From the NCBI GenBank assembly GCA_963704505.1, contig OY969912.1, positions 434,001 through 498,000 on the forward strand: 64,000 nucleotides of DNA, given 5' to 3'. Every line of letters begins with the position of its first letter. Positions within the stretch are counted from its first letter, which is position 1. The notes beneath the pieces are model-generated. The model was not told where the DNA came from. It searched no databases and saw only the letters and a list, made by a program, of their open reading frames with translations. The DNA is from VRUE01 sp963704505. GTDB taxonomy: Bacteria > Actinomycetota > Thermoleophilia > Solirubrobacterales > 70-9. Shown here one piece after another: positions 43,792 to 51,909 of the stretch. Position numbers and translations under genes: made by a program.

Positions 43792-45350
43792 GGCCCGAGG
43801 AGGTAGTTGAGGAGGGCACGTTGCGGCGCTGTCGCCCTGACGCTGGCGCCTTCCGCTTCGGCTCCGGCTTCTTCTTCGACCGCGGCGCCTTCCGCTTCTT
43901 CGGCTTCAAGCCCTTCGCTCTGGCCGAGCTGAGGCGTCGTCCCCGCCGGGGCGGCGCCGTTCAGGTAGGTGCTCGGGCCCGTGGTCGTCGCGCCGATCGC
44001 GCCGGTCCGTTCGGCGAGCCTTTCCTGGACCTGCCTGAGCACCTCGGAGGTCGACGAAGAGGACGCTTCGCGGGTGCCGAAGTTGGCGCCGCAGCCGGAG
44101 CTGGTCACGGCGACGTATTCGAGGCAGTTGCTGAGCGTGACCAGGCTGCGGATCAGGTGGCCGTAGCGGTCGAATTCGTTGAGGGCGCCGGTGCTGTTGT
44201 AGATCAGGTCGGCGAGGTCGTTGAAGCCCTTCGTCTTCTTGGTGTTGACGAGGAAGGCGGCCAGCTTCGTCGTCGGGCTGACGCCGCTCTTGGCGAGGTT
44301 GCGGGCCTTCTTGACGATCGGGTCGGCGGCGGCGAACTTCGGGCCGGAGGCTTCGCCGGCGTTGCCGAGCGACTTCAGGGCGATCGTCGAGGCGGCTGTG
44401 AAGGGCGCCAGGTGGCGGGTCGCTTCGGTCAGCGCCGGGGTCGCCTGGTCGAGATCGGTGACGACCGGAGTGGCCGCGTCCGAGAAGCCCTTGAGGTGGG
44501 TCATGGTGGTGCGGAACTCACGCAGGAACTGGGGGAACTTCCGCAGCGACGCTTCCAGGTCGGCGCCCCGCTCCCCGGTCGCCTCCCCCGCAGCGCCGGC
44601 GTTGGAGAGGAAGCCCGCGACATGGACCTTCTCGCGGGCGAGCGGGTTGACTACCTGCTCGGAGTCGGAGGCGAGCTGGGCGAGTTCGTCGCGCTGTTCG
44701 TGGAGGATTTCCAGCACCCGATCGGCGTCGCGCAGGTCCGGGTTGGCGCGCTTCACCGCCGCCGCGATGTCATCCCCGCGGCCGGTGAGGGCGGCGCCGA
44801 GTTCGTTGAAGATGAGGCGGAACCGCTGCGCGTAGGGAAGCGTCTGGATGTCGTTGATCAGGTCCGGGTCGACGCTGCTGCTGTTGTTCTCCAACGGCAG
44901 CAGGCGCTGGCCGGCGCCGGGCTGGCCGGAGGGGATCTTGCGAAGCGGCGGCGGCAGCGGCGAGCCGGGCGCGCGGGGCAGGGTCGGGCGGCAGTCGACG
45001 TACTTCTCGCCGATCAGCGATTGCGGGCGGATCAGGCAGGTCGCGTCGCGTCGGAAGTCCTGGAAGCCGGGGTCGCTGATTTCCATCGCGATCACCGCCT
45101 TGCCGGGGATCTTTTCCGGCCCGTGTTCGTAGCTGTCGATCTCACCCGGGCGGGTGACGTCGACGGACTGGACTTCGCCGACGTTGGCACCCGCCACCCG
45201 GACCTGCTCACCGGGGACCATGAAGGAGCCATTGTCGAAGATCGCACGCACGACGTAGCCTTCGTCTTCGTCGCTGGAGGAGATCAGCACCACGGCGACG
45301 ACCGCGGCGACGATCAGCAGTGCAGCTATCAGTCCCTTGCGGTTTTTCAT
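43788..45350 (-). CDS. MCE family protein, second of operon
   Basis: This is 520 residues from the ATG at 45350, which overlaps the first gene's stop (ATGA); the frame to 45380 is not needed. A short N-terminus KNRKG leads to one helix (LIAALLIVAAVVAVVLI). The MCE domain has EQVRVAGANVGEVQSVDV and CLIRPQSLIGEKYVDCRP, with two cysteines in the domain that could pair. The helical part runs to about residue 400. A C-terminal tail of about 60 residues is Glu/Ala-rich (EAEEAEGAAVEEEAGAEAEG), acidic and probably disordered. Confidence 0.9.
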   Translation of the reverse strand: MKNRKGLIAALLIVAAVVAVVLISSSDEDEGYVVRAIFDNGSFMVPGEQVRVAGANVGEVQSVDVTRPGEIDSYEHGPEKIPGKAVIAMEISDPGFQDFRRDATCLIRPQSLIGEKYVDCRPTLPRAPGSPLPPPLRKIPSGQPGAGQRLLPLENNSSSVDPDLINDIQTLPYAQRFRLIFNELGAALTGRGDDIAAAVKRANPDLRDADRVLEILHEQRDELAQLASDSEQVVNPLAREKVHVAGFLSNAGAAGEATGERGADLEASLRKFPQFLREFRTTMTHLKGFSDAATPVVTDLDQATPALTEATRHLAPFTAASTIALKSLGNAGEASGPKFAAADPIVKKARNLAKSGVSPTTKLAAFLVNTKKTKGFNDLADLIYNSTGALNEFDRYGHLIRSLVTLSNCLEYVAVTSSGCGANFGTREASSSSTSEVLRQVQERLAERTGAIGATTTGPSTYLNGAAPAGTTPQLGQSEGLEAEEAEGAAVEEEAGAEAEGASVRATAPQRALLNYLLGP

Positions 45351-46747
45351 GGGCCGGGGGGCGCGTCGCCCGGGTTGCACATCGATGTGGTGACGCCCGA
45401 GCCGTTGAACGGCGGTTCGACGAATGGGTTGGAGCCGTCCGACGCCGATTGCGTCGCCCCGCCCGGGCAGCGGCGCGTGACGCCGGCGGAGCCGCCGAAG
45501 ACTTCGTACTGGTTTTTCTGTTCGATCGGTTCGAGTTTGCCGCCGGCGTCGTTGAAGAGGTTGAGGTTGGAGAAGGCGAGGCGGGCGTAGTGGCCGTTGC
45601 CGTCGTAGTAGCCGGTGACCTGGCCGAGCTTGGCGAAGCCGTTGAAGATGTCCGGCGTGTAGGCGCGGGCGAAGTTGAGGTTGGGCTGGAAGTCGGCGAT
45701 CGCGTCTTCGGCGTTCGGGAACGCGGTCGAGGCCCGTTCCTGCACGGCCGGAAGGTCGCCGAGCAGTTCGGCGGCGTCGTTGGCGTTGCCGGGCCTGGCG
45801 ACGCTGAGCCGCAGGTTCTTGAAGACCGGCACGGCTTTCTGGACGACCGGGCGCAGTTCGGCGAGGAAGGGCGCCAGGTTCTTGGTCGCGGGCTTCGCCG
45901 TTTCGACCAGGGGATCGAGGTCGTCAAGCGCGGCGCGGAGGTTCACGAAGGTCGTGTTGGCCTGGCGGAAGACCGGGGGCAGGCGCCGCAGGGTCTGGTC
46001 GAAGGCGACGTTCTGGCTGGCGATCGAGCCGAAGGCCTGACTGGCGTTGGAGATCGCGGAGGTGAGCTGGTCGCTGCGCCCGGCGACGACGGTCGCCAGC
46101 TTCGAGGAGCTGACGATGAAGCGTTCGAAGAGGCGTTCGTCGGCGTTCAGTTCGCCGACGAAGGCATTCGTGCGGTTGAGACCTGGACCGAAGTACTTGT
46201 AGGCCTGGTTGGCCTCGGGGCCGCGGCCGACGTAGCTGGAGGCGCTGCCCTGGATGAAGTTGGCGAGCCCTTTGCGCACGCCGGGGGTGAAGGAGTTGAA
46301 GAACTCGTCGAGGTCGGCCGGCGTCGTCGTCGATTCCAGCCCCAGGGTCGAGCCGTTGTCGAGCGCCGGTTCGTCGTTGGGCCCGGGGCTGATCGAGACG
46401 TAGTGGTTGGCCACGCCTGAGAGCGAGGTCGCCCGGATCACCGCGGTCGTCCCCTCGTGCAGCTCCTGTTCGCTGGTGATCTTCACTTCGGCGAGGTTGT
46501 TCTCGGTCAGCTCGATGCTTTCGACCGAGCCGACAGGCTGGCCGCCGATCAGGACCTGGTTGTCGGGAACGAGCTGGCTGGCGTTCTGGAAGAGGAGGTT
46601 GTACTGGTGCCCGCCGCCGCCGCCGAAGAGGATGAATCCGAGGACGATCACGATCACCGCCAGGGCAGCGATCGCCGCCGCGCGCGCGGGCGTAACCCCC
46701 CGACCTTTCGCCGGGCCTCTCTCCTCGCCTCTCGCATTAGCAGCCAC
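45347..46747 (-). CDS. MCE family protein, first of operon
   Basis: This 466-residue protein has a GTG start. A basic N-terminus and one helix (AAAIAALAVIVIVLGFILFG) precede the MCE domain (residues 48-135: NQVLIGGQPVGSVESIEL, VANHYVSISPGP). The long helical region starts LDEFFNSFTPGVRKGLANFI. Near the end are two cysteines (RRCPGG and SMCNPGD). No yrbE permease pair or ATPase gene lies upstream; the next gene is divergent and exported. The permease and MceG-type ATPase for this system must be elsewhere, or lie outside the window. Confidence 0.9.
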   Translation of the reverse strand: MAANARGEERGPAKGRGVTPARAAAIAALAVIVIVLGFILFGGGGGHQYNLLFQNASQLVPDNQVLIGGQPVGSVESIELTENNLAEVKITSEQELHEGTTAVIRATSLSGVANHYVSISPGPNDEPALDNGSTLGLESTTTPADLDEFFNSFTPGVRKGLANFIQGSASSYVGRGPEANQAYKYFGPGLNRTNAFVGELNADERLFERFIVSSSKLATVVAGRSDQLTSAISNASQAFGSIASQNVAFDQTLRRLPPVFRQANTTFVNLRAALDDLDPLVETAKPATKNLAPFLAELRPVVQKAVPVFKNLRLSVARPGNANDAAELLGDLPAVQERASTAFPNAEDAIADFQPNLNFARAYTPDIFNGFAKLGQVTGYYDGNGHYARLAFSNLNLFNDAGGKLEPIEQKNQYEVFGGSAGVTRRCPGGATQSASDGSNPFVEPPFNGSGVTTSMCNPGDAPPGP

Positions 46748-46938
46748 GGGTCAGTGCTTGCGGCTCCCCCAGCCTCCGAAATCCAAGGGAACGGCGGGCG
46801 AATCGTATCCAAGCCATCCCCCTGCAAGCGTCGCCTGAGCGGGGACTTAACTGGAATTCAACGCGCTACTCTGGGCGTGCAGCGTGGTTAAAGCAACCGG
46901 GAGGCGCTTGACCCGACAGGAAAGAGGAGTCGAGCCCT

Positions 46939-47739
46939 ATGCGTAAACGTCTTACTTTTGCCCTTCTCGGCGCGGTTATCGCGGCGATTCTGGCCGCCGG
47001 CACAGCGTCGGCGGTCCTCAATGCGCCGAACGGGAACGTCCAGGATGCGGTCATCCAGGCGAAGCCCAGCAAGCTCGGCAAAAAGATCGCGACGCCGATC
47101 ACCCTGGACGTCCTTCTCACCACCGGCAGCACCACAAACCCCTTTGGAAAGCCGGTTCCGGTGACTCAGGCGATCATCGACTTCGACAAGAACACGGCGA
47201 TCTTCGCGAAGGGCTACCCGACCTGCGAACAGGGACAGCTGGAATCGGTCTCCACCGAAGTCGGCCTCGAAGCCTGCAAAAAAGCCCAGATCGGCGGCGG
47301 CGAAGCGACCGTGTTGCTGCCGTCCGCGAAAGGCGTGCAGGCAGAGAAGACGATCGTCACCGCCTACAACGGGGCGCCCCAGGGCTCCAACCCGGTCGTC
47401 CTGCTCCAGGTTTACGGCCAGGCACCGATTCAGACCACCCAGGTCCTGGTCGGCGTCGTCTCCAGGTACGAAAAGGAAGGCTACGGCCCGCGGTTGACCG
47501 TCGCCGTTCCCCCGCTCGCCGGTGGCGAAGGGGCGTTGACCGAATTCCACGCGACGATTTTCAAAAAGTTCGCCTACAAGGGCGAACAGCGCAGCTACGT
47601 CAGCGCCAAATGCCCGAACACAAAGAAACTGAAGGCTCGGGCCCAGCTGATTTACCGCGACGGCGAATCTCTGACCCCGGAAGTCACGCAGAAGTGCTCG
47701 CAGAAGCCGGAACCCAAGAAGAAGAAGGGCAAGAAGTAG
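46939..47739 (+). CDS. exported Cys-x16-Cys family protein (copy 4)
   Basis: This 266-residue protein has a signal peptide ending near GTASA (residue 25) and GAGGAG 9 bases before the ATG. It has IDFDKNTAIFAKGYPTC, 16 residues, Cys, KKAQIGGG; LLQVYGQAP; YKGEQRSYVSAKCP; and a last cysteine before a lysine-rich tail (KPEPKKKKGKK) that other copies lack. It is the most divergent copy in the N-terminal strand region. It is divergent from the MCE operon (191-base gap) and convergent with the MMPL gene, only 3 bases apart. Function unknown. Confidence 0.86.
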   Translation: MRKRLTFALLGAVIAAILAAGTASAVLNAPNGNVQDAVIQAKPSKLGKKIATPITLDVLLTTGSTTNPFGKPVPVTQAIIDFDKNTAIFAKGYPTCEQGQLESVSTEVGLEACKKAQIGGGEATVLLPSAKGVQAEKTIVTAYNGAPQGSNPVVLLQVYGQAPIQTTQVLVGVVSRYEKEGYGPRLTVAVPPLAGGEGALTEFHATIFKKFAYKGEQRSYVSAKCPNTKKLKARAQLIYRDGESLTPEVTQKCSQKPEPKKKKGKK

Positions 47740-47742
47740 GGC

Positions 47743-50700
47743 TCAGACGTTGAGCCGCGGCAGGATGCGGTCGAGCCAGCGCGGCAGCCACCAGACGCGA
47801 TCGCCGATCAGCAGCATCAGCGCCGGCAGCAGGACGATGCGAACGACGGTGGCGTCGAGCAGGACCGCGACGGTGAGCCCGATTCCCAGCTGGCTCACCG
47901 TCGCGATCTGAGCCCCTGAGAAGACGACGAAGACGGCCATCATGATCGCCGCGGCGCCGGTGATCACGCGGGCCGTCTTCTCCAGCCCGAACATGATCGC
48001 GGCGCGATTGTCCCCCTCGCGGTCGTAGTGCTCGCGCATGCGGACCAGAAGGAAGACCGCGTAGTCGATCGAGAGCCCGAAGACGATCCCGAAGATCATC
48101 GTCGCGCCGACCGAGTCGACGTAGGTGTGGCCGCCGAGGGGCCAGCCGTCGGGGACGTGGAGCAGCAGGGTGAGGATCCCGAAGGCGACGCCGACCGTCG
48201 CCAGGTTGAGGCCCACCGCGATCGCCGCCAGGGGCAGCGACCTGAGGATGAGGACGAGGACGAGGAACGTCGCCAGGGTGATCGCCGCAACCACGATCGG
48301 GATCTTCTCCCTGGTCACGCGGCTGTAGTCGTTGAGCACCGCGGGGCCGCCGCCGACCCCGGTCGTCACCCCCGCTTCGCGGCCGAGCGCCGCGGCGTCG
48401 CCGTCGAGGCGCTTGTTGAAGTCGATCGAGCCCGGCGAGTTGAGCGCGAAGCGGGAGAAGACGAGCAGCGTCGCCGCCTGCCCGGAGTGTTCGAGGTCGA
48501 TGCCTTCGGCGGCGCGGGCGCGCAGCGGTGGGGCGGCGCCGTCGAGGGCCGAGAGCACGAAATAGCCGGAGTCGAAGAGCCCGGGGGCGCGGCGGCGCAA
48601 GGTCTGGGCGCGACGTTCGAGCCGGTCGCCGCCGGCGATCACGCGCACGCTCGCCCGTCGCAGGCCTGCCTGCAGGGGGTAGGAGCGCCGGTAGCCCTCG
48701 GCGAGGGCCACCTGGAGCGCTTCGGTTCCGCCGGTCAGACGGGCGATGCCGGCGGCGAGCGCGGTGGCGCCGGCGCCCAGCCGTTCGATCCCGCCGCCGA
48801 CCGGTGAGACGCCTTCGACCAGCCGTTCCGATTCCCGCGCCAGCCGCTTGTCGGCGCGCAGGATGCGCTGGCCGGCTTCGGCGATTTTGGCGGCGCCGTT
48901 GCTGAGGCGCCTGAGGCTCTGGATGCTCGAGACCAGGAAGGAGGTGACCTGCTCGCTTTCGCCGGCGTCTTCGTCGAGCCGCGCCTGCAGGGTCGCCAGT
49001 TCGCCGGGCAGTCCGTTGTATTCGGGGGCGTACGGTTGGCCGGTCGCCGGGTCGGTCCCGCTGACCGCGGCCAGTGCCTGCCTGACGGCCGCCTGCGCGG
49101 CGGCGTAGTTCGGGTCTCCCTTGCCGACGGTCATGCCTTCCAGCTGCTGGAGCGCGGTTCGCAGCTGTTCGGTCGCGGCCGCGGCCGGAGCCTGGAGACG
49201 GGGCAGGGTCACGTGCGATTCCTGGTTCAGCGATTTCTGCACCGTCCGCGAGCGGCGCAGGGCGTTACGGCGCAGGACGGGGATCAGTTCGTGCAGCCCG
49301 ACCTTGAGCTGGATGTTGGCCAGGACCAGGCGTTCCTGGGCTTCGGCGAGCCGGCTCGTGCCTTTTTCAAATGCTTCAAGAGCGCTGATCAGACGGCGGG
49401 TCCCGCCGCTCGCGCGTCCGAGGCCGCGGGCCAGGGCCCGGGCGCCGTCCTCCGCCTTGCCGGAGCCGTCGGCGAGCAGTTCGGCGCCGTCGGCAGCTTC
49501 GGAGATGCCGCCGCGGACCTGGCCGACCCCGGCGGTCGCGCGGGCCAGGCTGCGGCCGACCCTGGAGACGTTGGCGAGCGGCCCTTTTCCCGGTTCGGCC
49601 AGAAGTTCCTTGCCCTGTTCGCGCAGCGGCCCGACCGACTGCGAGACACGAGCCGGGCCGACCACCGCCTGCACCCCCGGCAGCTTCGAGATCCGCCGCT
49701 GCCACCGGCTCAGCGCTTCGAGCTTCTCGGGGTCGGTGATCGGCCCTTCGTTGGTGGCTGCGACGACGACGAAGGGAGATTCAAAGCCGGCGCCGACCGA
49801 ACGGGCGATCAGTTCGCTGTCCTGGCGGGCCGGGTCGTCCTTGCTCAGCTGGTCAGGGCTCGGGGGGCCGGTCTTCAGCCCGAGGGCGGGCAGCGCGAGG
49901 GCCAGGACCACGGCGCCGATCGCGATCGCCACGGCGGCCGGCCTCTTCAGCGCCGCCGTGACGAAGGCCATCAGCCCGGTTTCCGCTCCGGCCGGAGGGC
50001 CGCCGAACCGCCAGCGGTCGACCCGCGACCCGAGCAGGGTGAGCACGGCCGGCCCGGCGATCGTCGCGACGAGGACGCTGAGCACGACGACGAGGGCGAC
50101 GGTCGCCGCCAGCGAGGCGAGCAGCGAGCCGGGGACGATGAAGAAGGCGACGAGCATCGAAAGCAGCAGGGTGCTGCCGGCGAACGCCGTCGTGCGGCCG
50201 GCGGTCCGTCGCGTCTTCGCCGCAGCCTCCAGCGGCTCGCCGCCCTTCGCCATCTCCTCGCGGAAGCGGGAGACCATCAGCAGCGCATAGTCGACGCCGA
50301 GCGCGAGCCCCATCATCGTGCAGACGGTCAGGGCGAAGGCGTCGATGTCGAACCAGCCGGCGAGGATGTACAGCAGGCCGCGCGAGGCGGCGACGGTCGC
50401 GGCGCCGAACACGAGTGGGATCGCCGCCGCCACCGGAGAGCGGAAGACGAGCAGGAGGACGATCAGCAGAACCGGCAGTGCGATCAGCTCGCTGCGCTCG
50501 GCGGCCGAGATCGAGCGGTCCTGGATCTCCCGCGAAAGCGTCGCGTAACTCGTCTGCGTCGCCCGCACCGGAGGGTGCACGTTCTCCGCGAGCACTTGGT
50601 TCAGCTCGTCGACCGAGTCGTTGACCGCCTTCGCCAGGTCGACGTGGAAGTCGGCGACGATCAGCGCCTTGCGCGGGCCCGGCCGCAGCGGGCCGACCGT

Positions 50701-51015
50701 GCCGCGGTCCCAGGGCGAGAGGGTCGTCACCGCCGGGTCTGCGGCGCGCAGGGCGCGGACCAACTCCGGGCCCTGGCGGTCGATTGCCGCCGCGGGGCCG
50801 CGCAGCAGGATCGCGAACGGAGCCGAGTCGCCGAAGTGCTCGGTCAAAACCTTCGTCGCCCGCGACGAGTTGGTGCCCGGGATATCGAGGGAGGTGGGGC
50901 TGAGCTTGCCGTCGACCCCGCTGCCGAGCACGGTGAGGGCGATCAGAACCCCGGCGACGATCGCCAGGACCAGGCGCGGGTGGCCGAGCACGCCCCCTCT
51001 CCTCCTCAAGGACAC
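47743..51015 (-). CDS. MMPL-family RND transporter
   Basis: This 1090-residue protein starts with GTG at 51015; a GTG at 50991, with AGGAGG upstream, is an alternative. There are two sets of six helices. The RND-type motif appears twice, as GLALGVDYALLMVSRFREE near residue 235 and FGLSIDYAVFLLVRMREHYD near 1000. A large outer region between the halves (residues 380-850) is mostly helical and Ala/Arg/Gln-rich, like the YhgE/Pip-type inserts in some MMPL proteins. Relatives export lipids or siderophores with proton force. It neighbours two Cys-x16-Cys family genes and the MCE operon. Confidence 0.93.
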   Translation of the reverse strand: MSLRRRGGVLGHPRLVLAIVAGVLIALTVLGSGVDGKLSPTSLDIPGTNSSRATKVLTEHFGDSAPFAILLRGPAAAIDRQGPELVRALRAADPAVTTLSPWDRGTVGPLRPGPRKALIVADFHVDLAKAVNDSVDELNQVLAENVHPPVRATQTSYATLSREIQDRSISAAERSELIALPVLLIVLLLVFRSPVAAAIPLVFGAATVAASRGLLYILAGWFDIDAFALTVCTMMGLALGVDYALLMVSRFREEMAKGGEPLEAAAKTRRTAGRTTAFAGSTLLLSMLVAFFIVPGSLLASLAATVALVVVLSVLVATIAGPAVLTLLGSRVDRWRFGGPPAGAETGLMAFVTAALKRPAAVAIAIGAVVLALALPALGLKTGPPSPDQLSKDDPARQDSELIARSVGAGFESPFVVVAATNEGPITDPEKLEALSRWQRRISKLPGVQAVVGPARVSQSVGPLREQGKELLAEPGKGPLANVSRVGRSLARATAGVGQVRGGISEAADGAELLADGSGKAEDGARALARGLGRASGGTRRLISALEAFEKGTSRLAEAQERLVLANIQLKVGLHELIPVLRRNALRRSRTVQKSLNQESHVTLPRLQAPAAAATEQLRTALQQLEGMTVGKGDPNYAAAQAAVRQALAAVSGTDPATGQPYAPEYNGLPGELATLQARLDEDAGESEQVTSFLVSSIQSLRRLSNGAAKIAEAGQRILRADKRLARESERLVEGVSPVGGGIERLGAGATALAAGIARLTGGTEALQVALAEGYRRSYPLQAGLRRASVRVIAGGDRLERRAQTLRRRAPGLFDSGYFVLSALDGAAPPLRARAAEGIDLEHSGQAATLLVFSRFALNSPGSIDFNKRLDGDAAALGREAGVTTGVGGGPAVLNDYSRVTREKIPIVVAAITLATFLVLVLILRSLPLAAIAVGLNLATVGVAFGILTLLLHVPDGWPLGGHTYVDSVGATMIFGIVFGLSIDYAVFLLVRMREHYDREGDNRAAIMFGLEKTARVITGAAAIMMAVFVVFSGAQIATVSQLGIGLTVAVLLDATVVRIVLLPALMLLIGDRVWWLPRWLDRILPRLNV

Positions 51016-51129
51016 CGTGGTAGTTTGGCGCTCCAGGTCACCGTAGTAACCGAACGACGCGGGAAGGCTCTGTTAAGGGCGCGGCGGGATGATCGGGGGC
51101 GCTACTTCTCGGGGGGAAGGATTGTTTGT

Positions 51130-51909
51130 ATGAGGATGGCCCGTTCCAGATACCTGCGCTCCGCATTGCTGCTGGCCTGCGTCGCCTGTCTGACCGTCGC
51201 CGGCCAGGTCAGCGCCAGCGCCGCCCTGGTCAAGGTGGGAGACCTCGTCCTCAAGGCCGACGGAGCCTTCAAGCCTTCGAAGCTGCCCCGCCACCGCTAC
51301 GAACCGATCGACATCTTCGGCCACGTCGATGTCCACTCGACCAACGGCGGGCCGCCCACCCAGCTCCAGGAAGCGGTGATCGACTTCGACCACAACGGCA
51401 AGCTCGAAACCAACGGCCTGCCGATCTGCCCGCTGTCGAGGATCGAACACGCGAGCACCGCCGGCGCGCGGCGCAAGTGCAAAGGCGCGATCGTCGGGAT
51501 GGGAACGGTCGGGGCGATGTACAACGTGCTCGGGATCGAGATCGAAGTCAACATCCCGGCAACCCTCTTCAACGCGCCGCCGCAGAACGGCGACCCGACA
51601 GTGATCGGCCACCTGCACACGACCCTGCCCACCGACACCACCTACACGGTCGTGATCCCGCTTGAACGGCGCCAGGGTGCCTTCGGCTACCGCGCCCAGG
51701 TCGACGTTCCGCAGATCGCCGGCGGCGGCATCTTCACCCACATCGACGGCAAGATCGGCGCGCGCTACTTCAGGCACGGACACGAACTCAGCTACGTCAA
51801 CGGGCGCTGCCCGAGCGGCGTGCTCCGGCTCCACGGCCACTTCCTCTTCGGCGACGGCACGATCATCGACGGGCAGGTCGAAAAACCCTGCTACCCCGAG
51901 GGCCTCTAG
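51130..51909 (+). CDS. exported Cys-x16-Cys family protein (copy 5)
   Basis: This is 259 residues from the ATG at 51130, after GGAAGGA; upstream codons in the same frame belong to the antisense of the MMPL gene. The signal peptide is RSALLLACVACLTVAGQVSA with AS-AAL as cleavage area. Family signature: IDFDHNGKLETNGLPIC, 16 residues, Cys, KGAIVGMG; IGHLHTTLPTDTTYTVVIPL; ELSYVNGRCPSG; and KPCYPEG at the end. Histidine-rich compared with other copies. It diverges from the MMPL gene (114-base gap), so the two may share a regulatory region. Confidence 0.86.
   Translation: MRMARSRYLRSALLLACVACLTVAGQVSASAALVKVGDLVLKADGAFKPSKLPRHRYEPIDIFGHVDVHSTNGGPPTQLQEAVIDFDHNGKLETNGLPICPLSRIEHASTAGARRKCKGAIVGMGTVGAMYNVLGIEIEVNIPATLFNAPPQNGDPTVIGHLHTTLPTDTTYTVVIPLERRQGAFGYRAQVDVPQIAGGGIFTHIDGKIGARYFRHGHELSYVNGRCPSGVLRLHGHFLFGDGTIIDGQVEKPCYPEGL

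Noticed and set aside
49036..51129. Plus-strand frame that continues into copy 5 of the exported family
   Set aside because: The part before 51130 is antisense to the MMPL gene; the signal peptide and ribosome site put the start at 51130.
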